Assembly: GCA_002104905.1 (NCBI GenBank)
Contig: MCFE01000246.1
Span: 1 to 64,000 of the forward strand
DNA length: 64,000 bases
Direction: 5' to 3'
Source: Basidiobolus meristosporus CBS 931.73
Lineage: Eukaryota; Basidiobolomycota; Basidiobolomycetes; Basidiobolales; Basidiobolaceae
Shown here one piece after another: positions 1 to 9,890 of this stretch. The translations under genes and the position numbers were made by a program. How positions within the stretch are numbered: the stretch's first letter is position 1; each line of letters starts with the position of its first letter. Under the pieces are notes generated by a model, which was given only the letters and a program-made list of their open reading frames with translations, did not search any database and was not told the origin of the DNA.

Positions 1-380
1 TGACTCTTTCCAGGTTTATTCTTGTACTGGCAAAGATACTTTTCTGTCTTTGCAACAATTGACCACAGCATCTTCCTTATCAACTTCCTGCTTGTGGTGT
101 TTTCAGTAGTTTTGACTTTGGAAGCTGTTGTACATTGCCATCTCAGAGGATGCTTAACCTGAGACATACTTTTATTGAGAAAACAACCAAGCTTTGGTTT
201 ATATCCCAGTAGTTATCTCATGACAAGCTTAAGGCTCTGCTCCCATTCACACCAGCATAGAGACAAAACTCAAGTACTCCTAGCAAGCTTTTGCCGGATG
301 TGATCTCACCCAATGAGCACATCACACACAAAACACTTAGGAAGTGCTGGTTGTGTCTCTCCTATGGACTTATACAACAC
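1..380. other. Unassigned sequence
   Basis: No coding frame, LTR end or repeat unit that I can match to anything else in the window. It lies next to decayed transposon DNA and is probably old repeat sequence. Confidence 0.4.
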
Positions 381-705
381 TACACCCACAGGGGGACTGG
401 AATCTAGCAGGGAGATGATCAACTGGCATATGTACCAAGCACAATAACTGTTTATCCATTACCTACATCAAAAGTTGCAACTGAAACTTTAAGCCAACAA
501 CATCAGCTGAATACCAGCAAGATATCATTATAATGCCAGCTGAAAGTTGGATGAATTGCAGGTTTGAGATTTTTATAGGGATATGCAAAGGTAAGTAAGC
601 AGGAGGTCATATTTTTTCTATTATAGCTGTAAATAGAATAGCCATGGCAGTAGTGGGTGAGCAAGTAAAGAGGGGTGTTGTGCATCAACATTTAAATCTA
701 GTCAA
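381..705 (+). mobile_element. Decayed CACTA 3' region fragment
   Basis: Patches of this stretch, such as the run beginning gggggactggaatc near 391 and the AGGAGG..GTAGTGGGT stretch near 600-660, match the non-coding tail downstream of the transposase gene at 56070-56400 in the same orientation. It has no open frame and no terminal inverted repeat. Boundaries are approximate. Confidence 0.5.
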
Positions 706-1156
706 TTTTACTCTGTTAGAATATCTAGTACCCTATCTACATCTCCCCAGCCCATACATAACTAATCCCACTTATGTTTTTTTTGTTAGTTCTCAGACAC
801 TATTTTAAGCTGTCACACCTGTTCAGTTTTCATGTGGACAATACATCCTCTATATATATACCAAGCCTTCTGGAGTGATTGGTGATCAAAGATCTATCCA
901 ACCACTTAGCAGTTGCCAAGACTTTAGCTGATGGATGTTACAATTTTCATTTATCATGTTCAACTATCAGCACCCAAATAGATCTTAAATCATCCAGTGC
1001 ATTAGTGCTTACTAAATCAACTTCATCAGAAAAGTATACATAAAGTTTAACAAACCTTCTGATTTAGTATGCATATCAACAAAATAAAGATTGTGCCTCA
1101 GCAAAACTAAATATGACAGTTTTTGGACAGTTCATCAACACAACTTGTTGATACTC
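706..1156. other. Unassigned sequence
   Basis: I see no coding frame, LTR or match to the other repeats. It lies between a decayed CACTA tail and the left terminus of the next CACTA copy. Confidence 0.4.
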
Positions 1157-1157
1157 C

Positions 1158-1178
1158 CCTATGAGAAATTATTGTGAT
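1158..1178 (+). repeat. CACTA-family left terminal inverted repeat
   Basis: This matches, as an inverted repeat, the sequence at the right ends of the CACTA copies (about 37336-37352, 50757-50772, 51370-51386 and 56840-56855). The shared core is CCCTATG followed by an A-rich run and ATT. It starts CCCT rather than the canonical CACT(A/G). Confidence 0.55.
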
Positions 1179-1486
1179 GATCCCATCAAAAGACCATCAG
1201 AGATTCTAAGTCCTGTAACTGAGAGGTATTAATCCCATCAGGACTCTGTGCAAAGACTGTCAAAAAATAATTGCATCCCAGATTTCATAATAGACTTGGT
1301 CAAAATTTTCATCACAACAATACAAAAGTGGTATTTGATTGGTTCTCTGTCAGTTTTCTCACTTTCCAATCCCATACACTCTATCACCTCCTATATATGT
1401 GTGTATTGATTGGCTATTGCTTTGTTTTCATATTCCTTACTTCCTGGCTCAACCACTTCACTTATTGTTTGTGCACACAAATTGAG

Positions 1487-2044
1487 TTATTTTTGTTGAA
1501 AATTCAGTTTTACCTCAGTTGCCAATTGTATAGACCTATACAGGTCTCTATATCTTACACTAACATTAAGCACAACCCTACACTCAACAAGTAACTCCAT
1601 TAAAATACACCACTCTATAAATAGTTCTGCTGTAACACTTTGTTTCCATGACTTTGGCAGGAGCCCTACAGCTTTATGCCACAACTTATTCACTGGTTCC
1701 CATACATCCTGGTCTTCAGCATCCACTATAAGGTCTAGCACCTCATCCGCCAGTTTTTGCAGTAAATCCTTGCTATACTCAAGTGCATTTTCTGGAGCAC
1801 TGCTCTTGAAGAAGTGCTGCAACCTCTTGGTGTGCCTAATTATATTCCTAAATTCCACTGAAGGCATTGTGATAGCCTTCTGAGTTATGGAAGTTGTTAC
1901 TCTGTCAAACAGAAGGATCTCCACTCTGTCAATAATGGTAAATATGGAGGCTGTGGTAGACAAATTGCCCATCTCTGCAAACTCATCTACCTCACTGGAA
2001 TGTAGCTCAACAGGCTGTGCTTCCAACTTTTGCAAAATCAGCTG
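1487..2044 (-). CDS. CACTA accessory gene, probable terminal exon (182-codon open frame)
   Basis: An uninterrupted frame of about 182 codons ending in KLNFQQK and a TAA stop. It has no ATG at its upstream end. The frame is preceded immediately by an in-frame TAA inside the string TAACAG, which looks like a 3' splice acceptor, so I infer a last exon of the accessory gene encoded just upstream on the same strand. The reading frame is real: an inverted copy at 31141-31490 and a fragment at 17736-17800 preserve the protein sense (for example the AEDQDVWEPVN segment and the MELLV..C segment). No family recognised; mostly helical, with no cysteine motif or membrane segment. A DNA-binding or TnpA-like role would be only a guess. 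Confidence 0.55.
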   Translation of the reverse strand, partial: QLILQKLEAQPVELHSSEVDEFAEMGNLSTTASIFTIIDRVEILLFDRVTTSITQKAITMPSVEFRNIIRHTKRLQHFFKSSAPENALEYSKDLLQKLADEVLDLIVDAEDQDVWEPVNKLWHKAVGLLPKSWKQSVTAELFIEWCILMELLVECRVVLNVSVRYRDLYRSIQLATEVKLNFQQK

Positions 2045-2099
2045 TTATCTTGTTGGTAATTATTCTTGGTGATGATGGGTTTCAGTCTGTTCCAGACTA

Positions 2100-3202
2100 A
2101 CAGCATTAATTGGCAAGAACCACAGTCTTATTGCATGTTACCCTGTCACTGGCTTGGGTTGACTTTTTCCCTTTACCTTTTGCTTTATCACTGCTAGGTC
2201 TTTCACCGCTACTTTGTCAGGGTACTGCATATAATGAACTGCATTTTCTTCTTGATTGATGTGGCTATAATGCATTTGTTTTGGCCTGCTTGTCCTTTGC
2301 TAGCAATATATTGGCAACCTGACATTTTTTGTCTGCTTGTTTCAAGCTCTCAGCCCATGCAGTAACAGGCTTCTGTAATAACCTCTTGTTTTATCACTGC
2401 CAGGTTCTTCACTGCTACCTTGGCTGAGTGCTTCTGTAATGGAACTAATCTTTTTCCCTGAAAAATGTTGTGCGGGTGCAACTGTGTCTGCCTGCTTTTC
2501 CTTTATTGGCACTCTTCCAGCTACCTGATGTCACTTTGACACTTGTTTGGAGCTTTTGGCCCTGCTTGTAACAGGCTATTGAAGAAGCCACCAGCTTTTA
2601 GTCATTAAACCCTTGTTCTTCTGCCACTAATGGCTTCTACTATTCTTGAGATACTTCCTTAGCATACCAATGCTTGCCTAAAATCTGTTTGCTAGGGTGA
2701 ATCCAGGATAATTTCAGTGGAGCAAGTTAAGCATGTTCTGCTTCTGTGTGGCCTTGATTTCCTGCTGATCCCATGGTAGGTCAGCCTTATGGTGTTGGTG
2801 TGCTAGGTTCTTGAATATTGGCCCACTCTTAATCATTGCACTCAATGGCTTTACAGATCTTCAATGACTTTTAATCTTTAGGCTTAGGTATAAACACTAC
2901 ATTCTCTCTCTCCTATGCTGTGTTAGGTTTTTCTATGGGCTTAATGCTTTTGCACAGTTTTGTGCTTCAAGGATTGTACAGTGCTCCTCTGCTGTTACAT
3001 TGAGCAATGGCTCAGTTCTTGGCTGTGTCATTGAGCTACTTGAGTTCTTTCTCTGCAGGAATGATATTACTTTATCTACCTGTGATATTGATTGTTCTAC
3101 ATCTTTTATTTGCCCATCCTGCTTCTGGACTATTTCCTGATTTCTCTGGGCCATTGCATCTATCCTCTCAGCCACGGCACCTAATTCCCTCAGTAATGCT
3201 TT
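2100..3202 (-). pseudogene. CACTA accessory protein gene, decayed (copy A)
   Basis: This is the minus-strand counterpart of the accessory gene at 51532-53466. The recognisable order is a Gly/Lys-rich tail (near 2165), Ser-rich repeats with SDK motifs (2190-2560), the HPK/NRFW-like central domain (2590-2870), and a coiled-coil segment with AQRNQEIVQKQDGQ (about 3050-3160). Multiple frameshifts and stops disrupt it; only 2933-3175 remains open. It is cut at 3202/3203 by insertion of a Gypsy-A LTR, so the N-terminal part is absent. Confidence 0.6.
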
Positions 3203-3566
3203 TATTACAAGTCTTGATATAGGAGTTGTAGAGGAATAGGGGGTTTAGCTAGTATTGTATTTGCTAAAACATAAACTGATTTTATTGAGGTTTGAGCAGC
3301 TCCTTATACATTTTGCCAGATCAATTACTGATTGATTTCATTTCCTAATGTAGGTTGTGGCTGATGATTCATTTGATTGCATCATCATCACCCAATAAGA
3401 TCCTACTTAATATCTACTTCTGTCAGATAAGGATCTACTGATTTATTTGCTGACTAATGCCACTGATTGAATAGATAACACTCACATACTGATAGGCTAA
3501 ACATATAACTAACTGATTTGACTAAAAACTGATCCAACTTGAATATTCAAGCAGCTGATCATAACA
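3203..3566 (-). repeat. Gypsy-A 3' LTR
   Basis: Reverse-complement copy of the 368-bp LTR at 11459-11826; about 364 bp. It ends GATCATAACA at 3566, followed by the reversed polypurine tract TTCTCCCC. Confidence 0.8.
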
Positions 3567-3576
3567 TTCTCCCCTA

Positions 3577-5595
3577 CTAGAGTTGACAGGGTTCTGCTGA
3601 ATCTCTTTTCTTGTGATACCAATATCTTGATGGCTCAGTATTGTTGTCAAGTCTTGCAAGCTTGAGTCTGTCTCTATGAGCTAAATCTTCCCAGATATTG
3701 CATTGTTTGTCCACTAGTTGGTAAGTTGCCAATGGACATTCTCCAATGATCTTGAAAGGTCTGTCCATTGTGGCAAAAGCTTCTTCCAAGTGTTATTTCC
3801 CAGCAATACAATATCTAAGCTGTCAATGCATCTGGTGATACAGTTATATCAAACCTTGACTTCCACTTTTGCACACTTTGAGATACTTTGGCCTGTGCCT
3901 CTTAATGTCTTTGTTCCAGCTGCTGGTGTCTACTTGGCTGACTGAGCAGATCTTCTATGGCATTTGTAAGCTTTGGTTGTGTGAGATCTCCTGGAATCCT
4001 TGGTTCACATCCATTCACTAAGTAAAATGGCAATTGTTGGCTGGTGTTGTGCACTCTAACTCTGCAGGAAAAAAGAGCTTGCTCTATATATTCATCCCAT
4101 CTACTGACAATACCATATGTATACTTGGGCAGCATCTTCCAAATAATCCATTAAACTGCTTAGTGACTCCATTAGTTCTGGGATGATATGCTGAGGTTTC
4201 AAGTGTTTTATCAGCTGCATTTTGAGGTAAACTTCCAATGTCTTTACCACAACATTTACCCCTCTATAGGATAAAATCTCTGAAAGAAATCCAAGCTTCA
4301 TAAGGATCTCTTGGTAAATGAAACTTGCAACTTCTTGTTCACTGTCTACAGATACTGCTTTAGCCACTGGCTATTAGGTGGCATGGTCAATTGCTACAAG
4401 GATTCAGCAGTTGCATATCCTGGTGGTTGGTGGTCTTCCAATAAAGTTGATTCCCTATGTTTCAAGTGGTTGTACAGGCTCCAAGGGAAAGAGTTTGGTG
4501 ATTCTCTGTGCTTGGCCTTGGTTGATTTGGCAATTTGGGCATGATTTCACAATCTTCTAAATATCTTGTTTCCTTCTGGGCCATCATGCTCTGGCTTTCA
4601 CAAGGCTATAGGTTCCTTCAGTTCCAAGATGTCTATTTCCATTGTGTAGCTTATGTACTAAATCCAGGCAAGCAATATAAGGCCAATAGGCAACAGTGCC
4701 TCCATCAACAAACCAATAGAGTGTTTCATCCTGTTTGACAAATTTGCTGGCTTCATCCAAGATTATCATCTTAATCTCTACATCTACCTCATCAGGAATG
4801 GCTTGGTCCTCCAAGTGCTTTGTTAATAAGCTAGGCCAATATGATTCATGCACCAAGTGGAGTTGTGCAGCTTGTTCTAATCTTGATATGGTATCAGCAA
4901 CTGTGTGGTGTTTCCCAGGGTAGTCAACAATCTCTAAGTCAAATTCCTGAATGTATTTGCTCCATCTTGTCATTCTTCTGGAGAGTACCTTCTGAGTATA
5001 GAAATACTTGAGTGAGGCGTGATCTGTTGAGTTATTGGACTATCTGGTACCATTCAGCAGCTAAAATTTACTTAATAATTCTAAACAAGTCTTGATCACT
5101 GTAGGACTAACTTGCAGCCCTAACTTGGCTAGTTTCTTCAGATCTTTGAACCTATGATAATTCCCATAGAGGCAAGACCAAATTAACACTTTTGACCAAA
5201 TGTATGTACTAGCCCTGAAACTGTTACAGAATGCTCCTGAATGTTAAGAAAACCTCCTTGCTTAGTGTCACAGCTGTATTACTCCTACAAAGATATAAAT
5301 ACTGATCCTGTTTATGAATACACAACAGTTCAACTATTATCATTATTCTTTAAGATGTTCCATATATCCAAATCACTTCTTAAATTGCAACATGATCAGT
5401 CTTCACAGTGCACTTAACTCCTTCAATATAGTATCTCCAGGTCTTTGAGCAATATATTATGGCAAGCATCTTCTTTTCATGCTCTGGATAGCTCTGTTCT
5501 ATTGAGTTCAGTTTCTTGGACTCACAAACAACCAGGAAGTCCTTTCCCTCATTTTATAAGCTCAGTACTCCATCAATTGCATAGTTTGACGCATA
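3577..5595 (-). pseudogene. Gypsy-A pol remnant (RNase H to integrase C-terminus)
   Basis: In minus-strand order, 5595-4980 keeps RNase H remnants. 4973-4584 holds the RNase H end and the start of the integrase zinc-binding region (HTVADTISRLEQ, then HKLHNGNRHLG). 4367-3902 keeps part of the integrase core. 3789-3577 is the C-terminal module ending [11 protein letters not shown]. Frameshifts and stops separate the segments. The corresponding intact segment is at 14380-16018. Confidence 0.75.
5025..5392 (+). mobile_element. Solo LTR, Copia-B family, with 5-bp target duplication
   Basis: A 368-bp sequence starting TGTTGAGTTATTGG and ending TTAAATTGCAACA is the inverted homologue of the LTR at 8507-8876. 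It is flanked on both sides by TGATC (5020-5024 and 5393-5397), a perfect 5-bp target-site duplication. It lies inside the minus-strand Gypsy-A pol remnant and has no internal region, so it is a solo LTR left by LTR-LTR recombination. A TATAAATA-like box lies near 5292. Confidence 0.85.
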
Positions 5596-6155
5596 GATAA
5601 TTGGAGACCAGGCATGTCATGTGATCATGACATTGTGTTGTTGGTAACATAAACATCTTGCAAACATATGCTAGGCTGCTGCCACTGCTGCCATGAATAC
5701 CTCTTGAATATCTGTAAAATACTCCTTGGTACTTAAACAATATGTTTCTTCTCCCTGATATATTCTAGTCCCCATACATGTATGCTCTGGCTCTTATTTG
5801 TAGGAACTTTGTGTTGAATAGTGTAGAAATCAGCTTGTGCCCAGTGGAGACCTGGCCAACTTTGGGAAAGGTGTCCTAATCAAAATTAGTTGGTTGTTGC
5901 GTCCAGCCCAACTGTGCATTATGTAACTGATAACTCATGTATTTGGGCAGCTAAGCTTCTTAATGCAACAGGCATAGATGTCTCCATGTCCACATCTGTC
6001 CTCAGTAATCTCCAACTCTTCCTGGCTGTCTGCCATGCAGTAACTCATCACATCCATGACAGACCTCAAGGCAACATTCTTGATGAGACTAGGATTTGGT
6101 AGTATATGCAACTAGACTTGTCTTCCTATATCCCCACACTGGTTGCTCCATATAT
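5596..6155 (-). mobile_element. CACTA fragment, transposase 3' end and tail (inverted)
   Basis: This matches the reverse complement of 55690-56210: 5640-5870 corresponds to the non-coding tail, and 5890-6155 to the end of the transposase frame (the TYAYG..KLS and QMERMCGEIGRQV region). It contains no terminal repeat and joins Gypsy-A on one side and Copia-B on the other. Confidence 0.75.
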
Positions 6156-8490
6156 ATAGTGTCTGGCAGATCCCCATTTAGAAAGGCTGTTTTGACGTCC
6201 ATTTAGTGAAGATCTACACTGTGTATAGCTGCCAGGTCTAGAATTGCCCAAATGGAGTTAAACTTCACAATCAGAGCAAATGTTTCCTTAGAGCCTATTC
6301 ATTGGATCTGGGAATAGCCTTTAGCCACCAATCTAGCATTGTACTTATCAACAGTACCATTTGAGGTTATCTTGATCTTGCAGACCCATCTACATTCTAT
6401 TGGCTTTCTCCCATTGGGCAAATCTACCAGTTCCCACATTCTTGCTTTGATCAGTGATTGGAACTATTCCTGCATAGCTTGTTGCCACATTGTAGTAACT
6501 GTACTTTGCATTGCCAGTTCCAGATTCTGAGGTTTGGCACATAAGGCAAGATAAGCTGCTTCATGATCATTAGATGTCTGCCACCAGGATCCAGGGGCAT
6601 TTCTTATTCTTGTAGATTTCCAAACTGGGATAAACTGCTCTGATCTGGAACTAGTAGAAATATCTTCTGTATCTGGCTGAATTTGGTACATATCTTCTTC
6701 ATTAGCGTTGATTACATCATCAGGCAGCTGGCCAATGATTTTTGTGGCTTTCTGATCTGAAATCTTCTCATATACAATATCCCTGCTCATTATCTGCTTC
6801 TAAATTTTGCCATCATACATTGTATACCCTTTAGTATCATGACAATACCAAAGAGAGATCCCTAATTACTCTTTGGTTCCAGCTTTGAGTGTTTTTTGTC
6901 AGGGATGTGATAAAAGACATCACTGCCAAAGATCCTGAGGTGCTGAAGGTCTGGTTTTTTGCCAGTAAATGCTTCAAAAGGTGTAAAATCCTGTAGTACT
7001 TTTGTTGGGCATCTATTCTTGATGAATACTGAGCTAGCAAGAGATTCAGCACTAAACTTGCGGTTCATTCCCTTATCATGTAGCTTTGATCTTCCCATCT
7101 GTACTATTGTTCTATTTGCATGTTCTGCTACTCCATTATGCTGTGGAGTATGTGAAACAGTGGTCTGCATAGTTATATCAGCAGATGCACAGTATTTTAC
7201 AAACTCCTTTGAGTAATATTCCCCTCCATTGTCTCTTTGTAGTAACTTCAATTTACACCCAATATGTTTTTCTGCCATGTTCATGAAGTGCTTATACATC
7301 TCTAAAGCCTCATCCTTTGTTTTGAGGAAGCATACCCATGTTTATCTTGTCTTGTCATCAATACGCACCATATAGTATCTCTTGGCTCCAAAGGACAGTG
7401 TTCTCATAGGCCCACATATGTCTGAGTGCACAATAGCCAATATTTTGGCAGTGTTAATGCCTTCTGAGCTTCTGAAACATTGCCTAGCTTGTTTGCCATA
7501 TGAAAGTTCCTTACTGACACTCAATCTGATTGGAGTTGAGTAATTTAGGCCTAAAACAAGCTCATTTTCATCAATTGGCTCATTTCTGTTCCCTAACATG
7601 CCCTAGCCTCCTGGGCCACATCTCCCAGTTGGTTTCATCAGTGTCAGCAATGTTGGCATACTCAGGTATAATATCCTTGCATTGTAACCTCTATATATGG
7701 TGATCTCTGATTCCCAAAGCTAATTTTTGTCCATCTTCACTCAATATGGTGCAGTTTAGCTTAGTAAAAGCAAATTTCAGTCCCTGAGCAGTTGCTTTGC
7801 TGACTGAGGGTAAGTTCTTAGCAACTCCAGGGACCTAGATTTTGTCAGTCTATTCCACTGCTGTAGCCTTGGAGATATCACTCATATTTAGTGGTACAGA
7901 CCTACTGGCAGTAGCTTCCAGTGCAGAGTTGTCTCCCAGATAAACCTTTCTTATGGGAATAGTCATAAGTTGCTGTACCACTCCTTTGTACCATCAGTAT
8001 GCTGCAATGCTCAAGAGGCAATACACCATTCATTACCTTGGTTACTTGCATGCTCTTGTATAGTTACAAACAACTGTTCATCAGTAATTATGTGGCTTGC
8101 CTGCTCCAGTTTCTGTTTCTTATCTGCTTGTTTCTGGTTGCATTCTCTTGCCCAGTGTCCTGCTTCTCACAGTAGTACAGCAACTAGGTTTTCTTTAGTT
8201 TTGTTGTTTCCCCTTCTTTTCTGTGCGCCTCTCTGAGCTGAATAATGGGTCCTCTTCAATTTTCTCTGCTTGATCATTACATCTGAGCTCTTCATGGAGA
8301 GGGCTTGCTTTGACATCATCTAAAGCCAAGTTATCTTCTCAGCTTTCAGAAGAAAGTATGAGTGGCTCATACTTGTCTGGTAGGCTGGAAAGTAGACAGA
8401 GTATCTTTTTTTCATCATTTACACCAGCATAAATACTTTTTGTATTGTTCTGTTAGCTGGTAGAAGTCATCTATGGAATAGATTAAGGCA
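6156..8490 (-). pseudogene. Copia-B gag-pol polyprotein, decayed
   Basis: Minus-strand domain order: gag with a CCHC zinc knuckle region (about 8230-8100); pre-integrase and GAG-PRE-INTEGRS-like segment (about 7990-7560); integrase core (7599-7342 with HSDICGPM; 7299-6862 with DNGGEY and QHNGVAE catalytic contexts); linker with low-complexity spacer (6790-6464); and RT N-terminal part (about 6450-6156: RWVCKIK, ARLVAKGYSQ, MDVKTAFLNG). In-frame stops break the RT segment, for example after GYSQIQ (CAA or CAG to TAA-type change) and before MDVKTA. Non-functional. Confidence 0.75.
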
Positions 8491-8506
8491 ATCAGGTCTC
8501 ATAACC

Positions 8507-8876
8507 TGTTGCAATTTAAGAAGTGATCTGGGCATAAGGAACTTATCAAGATATAGCAATAATAGTTGAGCTGTCAACTATTCATAAAGAGGATCAGTAT
8601 TTGTAACTTTGTAGAAGTAATAGAGCTGCAACACTAAGTACAGAGGGTTTATTGACATTCAGGAGCATTCTGTGACAGTTTCAGTGTTAGTACATAAAGT
8701 TTGGTAAAAAGTGTTATTTTGATCTTCACTATAAGGTAATAATCATAGGATCATAGATGTGAAGAAACTGAAATATTTGGGGCTTCAAATTAGTCCTACA
8801 GTGACCAAGACTAGTCCAGAATTAATAAGTAAAGCTTTAGCTGCTGAATGATACCCAATAGTCCTGTATTGCAACA
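8507..8876 (-). repeat. Copia-B 5' LTR
   Basis: A 370-bp LTR in reverse orientation, starting TGTTGCAATTTAAG and ending GCAACA. It is the inverted homologue of the solo LTR at 5025-5392. Its outer edge abuts a Gypsy-A fragment. Confidence 0.8.
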
Positions 8877-9890
8877 GCCTGTGTATGCAAATGGAGCTGT
8901 TAGTATAATGGATAAGTATATAGAGCTAGCTCTTTTTACCTGCACAGTTAGAGTGCATAACACCACCCAAAAGTTGCCATTTTACTTAGAGTAAGGATGT
9001 GAACCAAAGATTCCAGGAGATTTCACACAATCAAAGCTTACAGACACTTCAGAAGATGAGCTCAGTAAGCCAAGTGGACACCAGCAGCCGGAAAAAGTTG
9101 TCAAGAGGCACAGGCCAAAGTATCTCAAAATGCAGAAAAGACAAAGCAGAGATTTGATAAGAATATATCACCACAAGCATTGACCGTTGGGGGTTTTGTA
9201 CTGCTGAGAGATAACACTTAGAAGCAATGTGAGCCACAATGTACAGAACCATTCAAGATCATCAGAGAATATCCATTTGCAACATACCAACTAGTGAACA
9301 AATAAGGGAATATCCAGGAAGAATTAGTTCATAGAGACAGACTCAAACTTGCAAGACTTGCTGATAACTTTGAGCCACCAAGATATTGGTATCACAAGAA
9401 AAGAGATAGAGGAGAATGCTCTCATCTTTGGTAGGGGAGAATGTTATGATCTACTGCTTAAATGTTGATGTTATATCACTTTTTAGTCAAATCAACTAGT
9501 TTTATATTTAGCCTACCAGCACATCAGTGTTATATATCAAATCAGTAGCATCAGTCAACAAATGAATCAGCAAATCCTTATCAGACAGAAGTAGATATAT
9601 TAAGTAGTATCTAATTGGGTAATGATGATGCATCAGTCTGCAGATGAATCAGCAGATCCTGACCAGACAAAAATAGATACTGAGTAGGATCTTATTGGGT
9701 GATGATGATGCAATCAAATGAATCATCAGCCACAACCTACATTAGGAAGTATAATTAGTCAGCAATTGATCTAGCAAAATGTATAGAAGGAGCTGTTAAA
9801 ACCTAAATAAAAGTCAGCTCATGTTGTAGTGAATACCATACTAGCTAACCTCCCTATTCCTCTGCAACTCTTATATCTAGACTTGAAACA
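8877..9890 (+). mobile_element. Gypsy-A fragment: integrase C-terminus plus 3' LTR
   Basis: 8877-9433 corresponds to 15460-16018 of the intact copy (integrase C-terminal half ending [10 protein letters not shown]), but frames are broken. The polypurine tract GTAGGGGAGAA and an LTR (9442-9890) follow. The upstream part of the element is missing at the junction with Copia-B. Confidence 0.8.
9442..9890 (+). repeat. Gypsy-A LTR with internal 81-bp tandem duplication
   Basis: 449 bp rather than the usual 368 bp. The segment around 9560-9640 (AATGAATCAGCA..TTGGGTAATGATGATGCA) is repeated, diverged, at 9641-9720, accounting for the 81 extra bases. The remainder aligns to 11459-11826. Confidence 0.75.

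Larger units (their letters stand above)
1157..3202 (-). mobile_element. CACTA-like DNA transposon, left end (copy A), truncated by Gypsy-A
   Basis: The left terminus begins CCCCTATGAGAAATTATTG at about 1158, the reverse complement of the right termini at 56855 and 37352 (ATTATTTTTCATAGGG). Inside, on the minus strand, lie a 3' exon-like frame (1487-2044) and the decayed accessory gene (2100-3202). The divergent transposase half is absent: the sequence stops at 3203, where a Gypsy-A LTR begins in the middle of the accessory coiled-coil segment. Homologous segments are at 31141-33173 and 51532-53466. Confidence 0.7.
3203..5595 (-). mobile_element. Ty3/Gypsy element, family Gypsy-A, truncated and decayed (copy 1)
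   Basis: The 3' LTR (reverse orientation, 3203-3566) is followed by the 3' half of pol on the minus strand: integrase C-terminus, integrase core, zinc-binding domain and RNase H. Each part aligns to the intact plus-strand copy at 14350-16018. The copy stops at about 5595 in RNase H, where an unrelated CACTA fragment begins, so RT, gag and the 5' LTR are missing. A solo copia LTR (5025-5392) interrupts it. Confidence 0.8.
6156..8876 (-). mobile_element. Ty1/copia element, family Copia-B, 3'-truncated
   Basis: The 5' LTR is 8507-8876 in reverse orientation. A PBS-like sequence lies immediately inside it (complement of CATAACCTG at about 8499-8507). Gag, pre-integrase, integrase and the first part of RT follow on the minus strand. 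The element stops in RT at about 6156 against a CACTA fragment, so the RT palm, RNase H and 3' LTR are gone. The gag-PR-IN-RT order is diagnostic of copia. Confidence 0.8.

Noticed and set aside
1271-1594. 107-codon plus-strand open frame (and its counterpart at 31121-31420)
   Set aside because: Hydrophobic antisense frames to the CACTA terminal exon. The minus-strand (sense) protein is better conserved between the two copies.
5890-6102. 70-codon plus-strand open frame
   Set aside because: Antisense to an inverted CACTA transposase fragment.
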